Source: Shinella lacus (GTDB lineage Bacteria; Pseudomonadota; Alphaproteobacteria; Rhizobiales; Rhizobiaceae). Taken from it: DNA of 64,000 bases. The stretch spans positions 1-64,000 of the forward strand of contig NZ_WHSB02000006.1 in NCBI RefSeq assembly GCF_010994755.1, read 5' to 3'. The notes below the pieces were generated by a model. That model did no database searches. It was not told where the DNA came from and saw nothing but the letters and a program-made list of their open reading frames with translations. The position numbers and the translations under genes were made by a program. Shown one piece after another: positions 10,392 to 18,109 of the stretch (the first letter of the stretch is position 1; each line of letters begins with the position of its first letter).

Positions 10392-11060
10392 GTTGATCCG
10401 TCCGAATGGGTTGAAGCTCGCGGAAAAGCCCAGCCGCCATCAGCCACCGGTGAGGGCGTTGACATGTTCGGCCCTGAGGCTTTCCGATAATGTTCCCGTT
10501 GCTTGTTTCACCGCTTCTGCGATGTAATTTATTTTCCCGATAGTGCGATAATTTCACGAAAAGTCAAGATCGAGTGCGCTTTCAATAGCTCGATGTGTAA
10601 TCTGTTTTCTTATAGGTTGGAAAAGAGAGGAATTTTCACGTAGCCAAATTTTGCGGAGAGGTCAGCGGCGAAGCGAGCACTTCGAATCCTCTATGAATAT
10701 CAAGTCGTTCCGAAGCCAGCCCTTGGTTTCGCCGCATGCGAGCAGTGAAAATGGCCTGAAAATGCAAGGTGGCGAAGAGGGTCGGAATTTCACCGTCGTC
10801 TGCCGTCGCCTCGGCTTTGCAGCCGTGCGAGGTGAAATTATGAAAAAATATTTCTCCTCCGCTTGTAAAAATTAGATACATTGCGACGTCCGGAGTGCGG
10901 TGGGGATGGCTGTAAAGTCTGCTATACCGGCATTTCGCCTGGGTAAAGCAAGGCCCCAGCCGCGAAGCCTCATGCCAAACCCATTGATGCGACGCGGCAC
11001 TGTGTTATGACTACCGTATAAGAAATTCGTTTTCACGCATCGCGCAAGGGCGGAGAGCCG
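10392..11060. other. Divergent regulatory region between M81 operon and RpiR gene
   Basis: 669 bp, more AT-rich than its surroundings. Short open frames on both strands (for example 10636-10881) have no family character and I reject them as genes. It should hold promoters for the minus-strand importer operon and the plus-strand rpiR-like gene. Apart from the candidate promoter at 10539-10567 I found no convincing structured RNA or long repeat. Confidence 0.6.
10539..10567 (-). promoter_or_regulatory. Candidate sigma-70 promoter of the M81/peptide importer operon
   Basis: On the minus strand a TTGACT -35 box (10562-10567) is followed after 17 bp by ACTATC (10539-10544) as a weak -10 box, about 150 bp before the M81 start codon. 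The spacing is ideal but the -10 match is poor, so this is only a candidate. Confidence 0.35.
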
Positions 11061-11924
11061 ATGGACCTTTTTCACGCATTGTCGGATGAGGATGGCCGGC
11101 TTTCCGGGCTGGACCGCAGGCTCGCGCAACTCGCCCTGGAGGACGTGGATTTCGTCGTCAACTCGTCTATCGGCGAGCTTGCCGAGCGTGCCGGCGTGTC
11201 GCCGCCGACGGTCACCCGCTTCTGCCGACGGCTCGGCTGCAAGGGCTATCCGGATTTCAAGGTGCAGCTCGCCCGGCTCACCTATGTCGGCCTGCGCTAC
11301 GTCAAGCCGGAAGTGCCGACAGAGACGGCGGACGAGGTGGCCGAGGACATCATCGCCAAGGCGCAGAACGCGCTATTCCAACTGCACCGCCAGCTCGATT
11401 TTGCCGCCCTCGACACGGCGGCCCGCCTGCTGCGCGGCGCCGATTTCATCCAGGCCTTCGGCGCCAGCGGCAATTCGGCGATGATCGTCAACGAGCTGCA
11501 CAACCGGCTTTTCCGCCTCGGCTGCCGCGTCAATGCCTCCAACGACCACAATATGAACGCGATGATCTCGGCAGCCGCCTTGCCGGGCACGGTGGTGTTC
11601 GGCTCGTCCTTCACCGGGCGCGACCCCGCGCTGGTGCATTGCCTGGGCCTGCTGCGCAAGCGCGCCATCCCCACCATCGTCGTCACCCAGAGCGGCTCGC
11701 CCGTTGCCACCGCGGCGGACGTGGTCATCTCGGTCGACCTGCCGGAGGGCAAGAACATCTTCCGGCCGACCTCGACGCGCTATGCCTATCTGGCGGTCAT
11801 CGACATGCTGGCCAATCTCGTCGCCTATACCGATAGGGCCAAGGCGCTGAAGACGCTGCGCAGCATCAAGGAGGAACTGGTGAGCCGCCGCGACGGCGAC
11901 GACCGCCAGCTTCTCGGCGACTGA
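11061..11924 (+). CDS. RpiR family transcriptional regulator (HTH + SIS)
   Basis: 287-residue regulator. The N-terminal HTH_6 domain covers about residues 1-77, with helix-turn-helix ELAERAGVSPPTVTRFCRRLG. A SIS (sugar isomerase) domain follows from about 105 to 260, with the phosphosugar-loop-like AFGASGNSAM and SSFTGRDPALV. RpiR proteins usually sense phosphosugars or related metabolites. A GGAGA ribosome-binding site precedes the ATG. It is divergent from the M81/peptide-importer operon and is a likely regulator of it; that link is inferred from position only. Confidence 0.9.
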   Translation: MDLFHALSDEDGRLSGLDRRLAQLALEDVDFVVNSSIGELAERAGVSPPTVTRFCRRLGCKGYPDFKVQLARLTYVGLRYVKPEVPTETADEVAEDIIAKAQNALFQLHRQLDFAALDTAARLLRGADFIQAFGASGNSAMIVNELHNRLFRLGCRVNASNDHNMNAMISAAALPGTVVFGSSFTGRDPALVHCLGLLRKRAIPTIVVTQSGSPVATAADVVISVDLPEGKNIFRPTSTRYAYLAVIDMLANLVAYTDRAKALKTLRSIKEELVSRRDGDDRQLLGD

Positions 11925-11927
11925 ATG

Positions 11928-12221
11928 TCAGCGCCCCGTGCGCGGCGGCGCAGAGGGGATGACCTCGACGCGCTGCGTGCCGACGGTGCCGTCCGCCTCG
12001 ACGATCGCCTGCCAGCGCCGGTTTCCGCAGCGCACGGTGAGCCGCCAGCGGCCCGCATCCTCCCCCTCGCCACGCTCGACGCGCGACGCGACGAAGCCGC
12101 GCCGCATCATGTCGCGTAGCGTCTGCGTCGGCCAACCAAAACGCTCGGCCAGCATTTCCGCCGGCAGCAGGAATTCGCCCGCATCGTCACGGCTGAGAAT
12201 GATGGGCTGGGCGTCGGTCAT
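11928..12221 (-). CDS. DUF6522-like small protein
   Basis: 97-residue cytoplasmic protein with alternating hydrophobic strands, a central LAERFGWPTQTLRDMMRRG segment that could form a helix-turn-helix-like unit, and a C-terminal RLTVRCGNRRWQAIVEADG strand pair. It resembles the family named DUF6522; function unknown. It is the last gene of the minus-strand run headed by the MarR gene, 83 bp after the MOSC gene, and converges on the rpiR-like gene with only 3 bp between them. I assign the family by general resemblance, so it needs a profile search. Confidence 0.6.
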   Translation of the reverse strand: MTDAQPIILSRDDAGEFLLPAEMLAERFGWPTQTLRDMMRRGFVASRVERGEGEDAGRWRLTVRCGNRRWQAIVEADGTVGTQRVEVIPSAPPRTGR

Positions 12222-12304
12222 GCAGCGTCTCCCGGCGGCAGGGCGGTGAAGATCAGTCTTAACCCGCGCCGCATCCGGCCGAAAGGGCGATTGCGTCGCA
12301 GAGC

Positions 12305-12994
12305 CTAGGTGGAGCCGGTGAGGCGTCTTGTCCAGTCCTCGACCCGGTTGCTTTCCAGCCGCCGGGCGGCATGGGCCTGCCAGCCGGCGGCAAGCGGCTT
12401 CAGCGCCGCGATGCCGGCAAGTTCTTCCCGGTTGAGCGTGTCGATATAGAAGGCGCGCCAGATGCGCGCGAGCGTCCATTCCGGTGCCGCGCGGTCGAGC
12501 AGGGTCAGGCGGTCCGCGGGCGTGACGGTGCCGGGCTGGAGCACGCGATAATACCAGCCCGTGCGCCCGGTCGATTGAACCGTGCGCGCCATCTCGGCCC
12601 GGCCGAAACGCTCGTTCAGCTTCCAGCACGGCTGCCGGCCCTGGCTGACCTCGACGATGGCCGTGCCGAGCGCAAAGACATCGCCGACCGCCACCGTGTC
12701 TTCGGTCAGGCCGGCGGTCGAAATGTTCTCGCCGAAGGCGCCGGGGGAGGCCAGCAGCGGATGCGCGCCGAGATCGCGCGCCCAGGCGGCATAGTGCTCG
12801 AAGGGATAGTGGTGCACGGCCTTTTCCGGCCCACCATGCCGCATGGTATCGCCCTGCTCGTCGCCCCGGAAGCCGGTCAACGAGAGCGCAAGCGGCCCCG
12901 CCACCGCCGATTTCGCAATGCCGCTCGGCACGCCGCGGGCGCCAAGCGGTGCCACGGCGCCGACGCGAAGGCTGAGCAGGGGAAGACCCGTCAT
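12305..12994 (-). CDS. MOSC domain protein (YiiM-like)
   Basis: 229-residue protein with a MOSC domain, the sulfur-carrier fold shared with the C-terminus of molybdenum-cofactor sulfurases and with YiiM, which reduces N-hydroxylated substrates. The layout fits YiiM: GFRGDEQGDTMRHGGPEKAVHHYP, then SPGAFGENISTAGLTED, then EVSQGRQPCWKLN with the conserved cysteine C123, and a C-terminal YiiM-type helical extension (TLARIWRAFYIDTLN). Its ATG overlaps the redoxin stop in ATGA, so translation is probably coupled. Likely molybdenum-cofactor dependent; actual substrate unknown. Confidence 0.88.
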   Translation of the reverse strand: MTGLPLLSLRVGAVAPLGARGVPSGIAKSAVAGPLALSLTGFRGDEQGDTMRHGGPEKAVHHYPFEHYAAWARDLGAHPLLASPGAFGENISTAGLTEDTVAVGDVFALGTAIVEVSQGRQPCWKLNERFGRAEMARTVQSTGRTGWYYRVLQPGTVTPADRLTLLDRAAPEWTLARIWRAFYIDTLNREELAGIAALKPLAAGWQAHAARRLESNRVEDWTRRLTGST

Positions 12995-13548
12995 GAGAGC
13001 AACGGTGCCGCGCAACGGCCGCCGACGCACCCATCATCCGCATCCGTCGTCTCCGCGGCCCGCACCGGAACAGGGTCAGCGAGCGCCATGGCGATCCGCG
13101 CGCCCACGGCAATATCATCCTCGACGCCGAAAACCTGGTGCAGGATGGTGCCATCACGCCCGATCAGCACGGAAGACGGCGTGCCGCACAGCCCGAAGCG
13201 CCGCATCGTCACGGGAATGTCGGAACCCTCTTCCGCGAGGTCGACGGCGACGGGTGATTTCAGCCGGTATTCATGCAGGAATGCCTGAAGCGTCACCGGC
13301 GACATGGCCGCGTGATGCTCGAAGACCGTGTGGATGCCGATCACCTGCAGGTCGGTATGGGCGAAGACGCGCTCGATGCGCTGCACCTGCGGAATGGCCT
13401 GCGCCACGCAGCCGGGGCAGAGCAGCTGGAAGCTGTGCAGGAAGACCGGCCGGCCGCGAAGGCCTTGCAGCGTCAGCGGGCCGGGCGTGTTGAACCAGGC
13501 GCTGACGGCCAGTTCCGGGGCAAGAGGCCGGGCATCAGGCTTAGACAT
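12991..13548 (-). CDS. Redoxin/TlpA-like thiol-disulfide protein
   Basis: 185-residue thioredoxin-fold protein of the AhpC/TSA-redoxin group. The redox motif LCPGC has cysteines C44 and C47 after the strand PVFLHSF. The cis-proline region is the GTPSSVLI segment and the C-terminal strand is GTILHQVFGVEDD. The tail has a further cysteine pair (DGCVGGRCA) that could be a resolving or metal-binding pair. No signal peptide is seen, so it is probably cytoplasmic. It lies between an exported protein gene and the MOSC gene and overlaps the latter by 4 bp. Partner and physiological substrate are unknown. Confidence 0.8.
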   Translation of the reverse strand: MSKPDARPLAPELAVSAWFNTPGPLTLQGLRGRPVFLHSFQLLCPGCVAQAIPQVQRIERVFAHTDLQVIGIHTVFEHHAAMSPVTLQAFLHEYRLKSPVAVDLAEEGSDIPVTMRRFGLCGTPSSVLIGRDGTILHQVFGVEDDIAVGARIAMALADPVPVRAAETTDADDGCVGGRCAAPLLS

Positions 13549-13666
13549 GGTCGCCTCCTTGCTGGCGGGGGTCGATACGGGTAATCCTTGTCATGTTCTT
13601 TCTTTCCATTGCCTGGAGGGGAGGAATTGTCGGTCCGGCGATGGCAGTCGCCGGACCGACGCTCAA

Positions 13667-14383
13667 TCATTGGGCAGGCGCGACCTTGCCGGGCAGACTG
13701 AGATTGCCGGATGCCACCTTGAACACGTTGCTGACGCAGAGCAGCGGGGCATGCAGGTTGCCGTTGACCTTCAGGCCGGCCGTCACACCGTCATAGGAAG
13801 CACCCTTGATGCCGCCGATCAGCGACAGCGGAATGGCGACGTCGACCGTGTCGCCTTTGAAGCTGGTCGGATAGTCCGGGCTGTCGATCAGGAGCGGCAC
13901 GCCGGGCCAGGTCTCCGGCACCTTGGGCTTGGCGCCTTCCGGAATGTCGATGACCTTGAGGCCGCCGCCGCAGGCCTTGTCCTCGGCCAGCACCACCCAG
14001 TGCGGATGCCAGACATGGCGGTTCTTGCCGCCAAAGGCCGCATCGTCGAAATCCGGATGGAAGGTGACGGCGAGCGCGACGATGCCCTGTCCCTTGTCGA
14101 AGCCGATCTGGCCGCTATCGAGGCTCGTCGGCCAGACATAGGCATAGACGCTGGAGCCTTCGAACTTGCCCGTCGCATCGGGCTTGTCCTTGCCAGCCTC
14201 GCCGCGCACGCGGGTGGTGAAGATCGCGCTGTCGCCCTTCGTGGCGATCGTCGTCTCGATGATGTCGAAAGAGGCCTGAACAGCCTCCGTAGGCTCCGCC
14301 TTGATGGAATGGGCCGAGGCCGTCGCCAGCCATAGCGATGCCGTTCCGGCGATGAGCGCGCCGGTTAAAAATCTGCCGAACAT
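13667..14383 (-). CDS. Exported protein of unknown function
   Basis: 238-residue protein with a Sec signal peptide (residues about 1-24, cut after ASA). The mature part is beta-rich with no cysteine pairs other than two isolated cysteines (near ACGGG and LLCVSN). Repeated aromatic and histidine residues (NRHVWHPHWVV, AVTFHPDFDD) could bind metal or cofactor. I do not recognise the family. It follows the MarR gene by 36 bp and precedes the redoxin gene by 118 bp on the same strand, so it is likely to be a target of that regulator, acting in the periplasm. Confidence 0.7.
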   Translation of the reverse strand: MFGRFLTGALIAGTASLWLATASAHSIKAEPTEAVQASFDIIETTIATKGDSAIFTTRVRGEAGKDKPDATGKFEGSSVYAYVWPTSLDSGQIGFDKGQGIVALAVTFHPDFDDAAFGGKNRHVWHPHWVVLAEDKACGGGLKVIDIPEGAKPKVPETWPGVPLLIDSPDYPTSFKGDTVDVAIPLSLIGGIKGASYDGVTAGLKVNGNLHAPLLCVSNVFKVASGNLSLPGKVAPAQ

Positions 14384-14419
14384 GCGAATTGTCCTTTCGT
14401 TGCCTGGAGGGGGGGTGAA

Positions 14420-15067
14420 TTATCCCGTTTGGAATGCATCCCAGGTGGCAGCCCGGGAGGCGGGATCGGCTTCGACGTGATCGCGGCAATCGATGCGGAG
14501 TTCCCGTTGGCCGAAGGCCGCGTCGACGAATTTGCAATGGTGGGGCCGCGCCGCATCCGCATGGGCGAAGGGCGCGAAATAGCGACAGGTCACGCACATG
14601 CGCTGCACGGGGATCGCGTCGGCCTCCTGGAGGCGCCGGATCATCTTGATCAGGGTGACGAGCAGGTCTTCCTGCTCGCCGTGGTCGAGGGCGCCGATCG
14701 CTTGGGCGGCAAGGCCTTCCCCCGTGTCGGTCGCGTTGAGCGCCGAGGCTCCGTCGGCCGTCAGCACCACGCTGACCGCGCGTTTGTCGGCCGCGCCCTG
14801 CCGCTTTGCGAGAAAACCCTTGCGCTCCAGCGCATTGATCGAATCCGTCGCGGTCGGCTGCGAGACGCCGAGATGGGCGGCGATCTCCTTGACGCCGAGC
14901 CCGTCCTTCTCGCGCCCTTCCAGCAGTGTCAGGATCGAAAGCTGCGTCGGGTTCAGGCCGGTGGCCTTCGCCCGGTTCCACTCGTCGACGCGCAGGACCA
15001 TGCCCACGCGCGAAAGGCCTTCGCGAATGCGGGTGTCGATCGAAAGGGGGGTCTTCGGCGTTTCCAT
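14420..15067 (-). CDS. MarR family regulator with Cys/His-rich C-terminal tail
   Basis: 215-residue protein. Residues about 35-140 are a MarR winged helix: VKEIAAHLGVSQPTATDSI recognition region and a wing with KRQGAADKRAVSVVLT. An extra ~60-residue tail carries C158 and C161 (MCVTCRYF), H169, H176, H177, C178, then C194 and H197 (DCRDH). This looks like a metal or iron-sulfur binding site, or a redox switch, which is unusual for MarR proteins of ~150 residues. It is the first gene of the run that includes the exported protein, redoxin and MOSC genes. A perfect 23-bp palindrome 6 bp before its start codon suggests autorepression. Confidence 0.88.
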   Translation of the reverse strand: METPKTPLSIDTRIREGLSRVGMVLRVDEWNRAKATGLNPTQLSILTLLEGREKDGLGVKEIAAHLGVSQPTATDSINALERKGFLAKRQGAADKRAVSVVLTADGASALNATDTGEGLAAQAIGALDHGEQEDLLVTLIKMIRRLQEADAIPVQRMCVTCRYFAPFAHADAARPHHCKFVDAAFGQRELRIDCRDHVEADPASRAATWDAFQTG

Positions 15068-15073
15068 GCCGTT

Positions 15074-15096
15074 AATATATAGGAGTCCTATATATT
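15074..15096. promoter_or_regulatory. Perfect 23-bp palindrome, probable MarR operator
   Basis: AATATATAGGA, one central G, then TCCTATATATT: an 11-bp perfect inverted repeat. It begins 6 bp upstream of the MarR-type start codon and is the most AT-rich stretch locally, so it probably overlaps the promoter of that gene and its downstream operon. Size and symmetry match MarR dimer sites. Binding by this regulator is inferred from position. Confidence 0.7.
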
Positions 15097-15131
15097 TTCA
15101 AGGGGCGCAAAACAGCCCGAATGGGAAGGCG

Positions 15132-16526
15132 TCAGAACGACGCCTTCAACTGCCCGCCGATGTTCCAGTCAGGCTTGTCGTTTTCGCGGAAGGTAGCGGA
15201 AACCGCGGTATCGACCTGCCAGCGTTCGTCGAATTTCCAGCCGACGCGCCCGCCGACCGTCGCAAAATTCTGGTCCTCGGCCTTGCCCTTCACGTCGCCG
15301 ACCCAGTCGACGGACGCTTTGACGCCGTTGCTGCCGGCAAAGGTGCGGCCGACCGCGCCGAGCAGGGTATAGTCGAGCCTGTCATCCAGCCTACGGCTCC
15401 AAGCGAGTTCGGCACTTACCGTGTCCGAATGCGACCGGCCGCCCTTGATATGGGCCGCAAATAGGTTCTTGCCGGAGGCATCCTCGTCATAGCCGTCTAG
15501 GTCGAGCCAGGAGCGGGTGAAGCGGGTGGAAAGCGCGATCTCGTTGGCGTCGTCCGGCGCATAGATCACGCCGAGCCGCCCATAGGCGCTGACCAGCGAG
15601 CCGGAGGGGGTGCCGCTGGCGAAGACCAGCGAATCGAGGTTCACGTAGCTGCGCGAAAGCGAGGCCGAGACATCGGGCGATCCCCAGGCGCCGGCCTCGC
15701 CGAAAGCCCGCCAGGTGGTGGCGGGCGTGGTGTAGCGCACGGCGCCGGCAAGCAGCGCCAGCGTGTCGAGCGCGACCTCGGTGCGGTTCGGGTTGACGAT
15801 GGCGGCACCACCGAGAACGCTCACGCCGTTGCCGGCCTCCCAGCGCCCGTTGAAGCCCGCCGCCGCATCCGAGCTGGCGAAGGCGGCGAGGTAGCTTCCC
15901 TCGTCGAAGCGGCTCTTCTGGCCGAGCAGGTTCTGCGCGGTGTCCATCAGGTCGAGCGTGATCGATTGGCGCTGGCGCGCGATCTGGTTCATGGAGCCAA
16001 CGACCGAGGCCGTGGTGGTGAAGCCGATGCGCGCGAAATCGATCGAGTCGATGGAGAGGGTGGATTCGAAGCCGTTTTCGTCGAGCGGCCCCGTCGCATC
16101 GAGGATCACGGCGAGGTCGAGCGTATCGGACCCCGAAACGCCCACCCTGTCGGAGATGGCGACGTCGTCTTGCAGCGACCCCTTGATCTCGTATTTCAGG
16201 ATCTGCTTGCCGTCCTGCGTCGTGCGAAGGGAAGCGGTCTGGCCGTCCTCCGTCGAGGCGAAACCGCGATAATCCACGTTGTAGACCGAGTGCCCGTCCT
16301 TCTGCGTCACGGGCACGCTGAGCTTGCAGGAGCTGGTGGCGCGCCGCACGCCCGACGCTCCACCCGCCATGGCGGAAAAATCGTCGAACAGGATGCTCGT
16401 CGCGTTGCCATCCGGCGATTGCGTGGACGAGAACGTGCCATCCGCGCAGCCATTTGCCGCGAGCGCGAGCCCCGGAAGTTGAACCGAAGCGGCGGCGAGA
16501 AGGGCGAGGCGGAGGGGGAGACGCAT
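15132..16526 (-). CDS. DUF4360-like protein fused to an autotransporter-type beta-barrel
   Basis: 464 residues with a signal peptide (1-23). Residues about 25-150 resemble DUF4360: GCADGTFSSTQSPDGNATSI, then LFDDFSAMAGG, a conserved TSSCKLSVPV and YNVDYRGFAS, matching the neighbouring stand-alone DUF4360 protein position by position. The last ~260 residues have the alternating amphipathic strands of an autotransporter barrel (EAGAWGSPDVSASLSRSYV, AYGRLGVIYA, GGRVGWKF), ending in aromatic F for outer-membrane insertion. This predicts a surface-attached DUF4360 domain. The next gene on the same strand is its DUF4360 partner, 163 bp upstream. Confidence 0.75.
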   Translation of the reverse strand: MRLPLRLALLAAASVQLPGLALAANGCADGTFSSTQSPDGNATSILFDDFSAMAGGASGVRRATSSCKLSVPVTQKDGHSVYNVDYRGFASTEDGQTASLRTTQDGKQILKYEIKGSLQDDVAISDRVGVSGSDTLDLAVILDATGPLDENGFESTLSIDSIDFARIGFTTTASVVGSMNQIARQRQSITLDLMDTAQNLLGQKSRFDEGSYLAAFASSDAAAGFNGRWEAGNGVSVLGGAAIVNPNRTEVALDTLALLAGAVRYTTPATTWRAFGEAGAWGSPDVSASLSRSYVNLDSLVFASGTPSGSLVSAYGRLGVIYAPDDANEIALSTRFTRSWLDLDGYDEDASGKNLFAAHIKGGRSHSDTVSAELAWSRRLDDRLDYTLLGAVGRTFAGSNGVKASVDWVGDVKGKAEDQNFATVGGRVGWKFDERWQVDTAVSATFRENDKPDWNIGGQLKASF

Positions 16527-16591
16527 GCAAAGGATTCCCTGAAAACGGCCGGGCAGCGATCAACGCCGCCCGGCTTTATGCAAGATTAGAA

Positions 16592-16692
16592 GCAATTCCA
16601 GCAAAAGTGCGAAGCGGTTTTGCGTCCGGAATTGCGTAAGAAAACAATCGATAAAGCGTTTTCGTGATTCGGAGAAAAGCGGAAATGCTTTA
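16592..16692. repeat. Dispersed rhizobial palindromic repeat
   Basis: GCAATTCC...GGAATTGC bracket a 44-bp imperfect hairpin (16592-16635), followed by a second part with GCGTTTTCGTGATTCGG and AAATGCTTTAG. The combined ~100-bp unit has the look of the non-coding repeats scattered through Rhizobium and Mesorhizobium genomes. Its end overlaps the stop codon of the DUF4360 gene. Identification is from memory of such repeats, not a search. Confidence 0.6.
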
Positions 16693-17280
16693 GCGGCAGG
16701 TGCGCCATTGCAGCTGGTAGATGATCGCCGCCTTGACGTCCTGCGTGTCGACCGTCGCCATGGCTTCCTGGCCGCGCGTCGTGTTGACGCGAATGCTGGA
16801 ATTGGTGCGCAGGTTGACGTCCTCGCCGCAGGCCGACCAGATCAGCGATTCCGCCGTCAGCTTGTTGGAGATCAGGTAGTCCTTCTCCTTCGGGCCGGTA
16901 AACGTCTGGCGGAAGGCCGGGCCGCGTGTGCCGGCGAAGAAATATTCGACGTTGAACTGCGAGCGCGCGCCGCGCGGCAGTTGGTTGAAGCCGCGATAGT
17001 CGATCGCCAGCACCGAGACGCTGCGGCCCTGCGGCACGTGGACCGGGATCGCGACATTGCAGGTCTTGCGGTCGAAGGACTTGCCCGTCTCGCCGCCGGC
17101 TTCCACGACATACTCGTCGAACAGCAGGCTGAGCGCCTTGCCATCCGGGCTCAGCGTCGCCGAAACGCTGTCTGCCGGGCAGCCGCTGCCGCCGTAACCG
17201 GGCGTACCGAGCGAAATGTCGTCCGCATAGGCGGCCGTGGCAAGAAAGAGGGATGCGAGCACGATACCAACGGTTTTCAT
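16690..17280 (-). CDS. DUF4360 family exported protein
   Basis: 196-residue secreted protein. A signal peptide (about 1-19, cut after AYA) is followed by the DUF4360 pattern: GYGGSGCPADSVSATLSPDGK, SLLFDEYVVEAGG, the cysteine-containing RKTCNVAIPVHVPQG, AIDYRGF, FAGTRGPAF and a C-terminal cysteine (QWRTCR). The four cysteines suggest two disulfides. DUF4360 is otherwise best known from fungi and some bacteria; function unknown. A GAGGAAAA ribosome-binding site supports this start. The next gene downstream is a DUF4360-barrel fusion, so the pair may act together at the cell surface. Confidence 0.85.
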   Translation of the reverse strand: MKTVGIVLASLFLATAAYADDISLGTPGYGGSGCPADSVSATLSPDGKALSLLFDEYVVEAGGETGKSFDRKTCNVAIPVHVPQGRSVSVLAIDYRGFNQLPRGARSQFNVEYFFAGTRGPAFRQTFTGPKEKDYLISNKLTAESLIWSACGEDVNLRTNSSIRVNTTRGQEAMATVDTQDVKAAIIYQLQWRTCR

Positions 17281-17488
17281 GAGTTTTCCTCGATTTCGAA
17301 ACGAACCTGGTGTTCGTCTGAAGATATGACTGCCGTGACCTGAACCATCGCTGAGCACGACGTTCATTCTGGAGTCATCCGGCCCATGGCAATCTGTACG
17401 GTACGCAGTTAACAGCGTTTTAAAGAAAATTGTTCGCAAAGGTGTCATTCGAAGGCAAAACCGTGGCACGCGGGCACGGAGAGGTGAG

Positions 17489-17743
17489 ATGCATTCTATC
17501 CCGGCCATTTCCAAACTGCTGATGATCGGGCTGGCCGCCGGTTTCGTCCTCGCGGGCTGCACCACCCAGAGCGCCCCGGACATCCGCCCCGGCTACTCCG
17601 GTTCGGTCTCGCCGGCGCTGCGGGAACACCAGCGAAAGCAGCGCATCCGCTACGAAGAGGGCAACTACCGCCGGCTCTACCGCCAGAAGGGCTGCCGTCA
17701 GGCCGAACGCGGCTGCGACGGCTATGCGCGGTTCCGTCCCTGA
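17489..17743 (+). CDS. Small lipoprotein
   Basis: 84-residue protein with a hydrophobic leader and lipobox LAGC (Cys24), so it should be lipidated and anchored in a membrane. The mature part is short and strongly basic, with arginines and tyrosines (KQRIRYEEGNYRRLYRQKG) and two more cysteines near the end. The family is not recognised. An AG-rich sequence (GAGAGGTGAG) precedes the ATG. It stands alone, divergent from the DUF4360 gene. Confidence 0.7.
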   Translation: MHSIPAISKLLMIGLAAGFVLAGCTTQSAPDIRPGYSGSVSPALREHQRKQRIRYEEGNYRRLYRQKGCRQAERGCDGYARFRP

Positions 17744-18109
17744 CCGCCTTCTAAACTCGCCCACGGTACACGGCTGAGTTCTTCATGTGTAAACCCGTCG
17801 CCTGACAGGCGGCATGGGCCTCCCACGCTGCAACGACACGCCAGGTTTAATCCCGCCTTGATGCGTACAACGCACGGGTGCGGCGACCAATTTGTGACGG
17901 TTTTTCACCGTGATGAGGAGAATTCACGGTTCCATCCCTCTCGTGCGGTGAATTGCGCTCTATCTCAGCGTTTGCGTAGGTACTCTTGAACGGGATTCTA
18001 ATTTATCAATTTAAGAGGGAAGGCTGTGGCCGGCTGGCTCAGATGAGATGGCAGGTGCCTTCCCACGCCCAACGCGACCCGGAACGCCAAGGGATGAGGT
18101 GATGTAAGA
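17744..18109. other. Intergenic region upstream of the LysR gene with a candidate operator
   Basis: 366 bp without a credible gene. It contains an inverted repeat ACCGTGA (17907-17913) and TCACGGT (17924-17930) separated by 10 bp, and AT-rich sequence near 17995-18015 (TTTATCAATTTAAGAGG) that may hold the promoter. The repeat could be an operator for the downstream LysR-type regulator, but this is not more than a position-based guess. Confidence 0.4.

Noticed and set aside
7368-10490. 1040-codon open frame antisense to the binding-protein and M81 genes
   Set aside because: It spans two well-identified genes on the other strand; its composition is that of an antisense shadow.
10636-10881. Short open frames in the M81-rpiR gap
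   Set aside because: No ribosome-binding site or family character; opposite-strand frames there are equally long.
13541-13594. 17-codon frame overlapping the redoxin start (MTRITRIDPRQQGGDHV)
   Set aside because: It could be a coupling leader peptide, but its ribosome-binding site is weak and such short frames arise by chance. Not annotated without conservation.
17897-17911. ACGGT-TTTTC-ACCGT hairpin upstream of the LysR gene
   Set aside because: Only a 5-bp stem; not followed by a T-run, so too weak to call a terminator or riboswitch.
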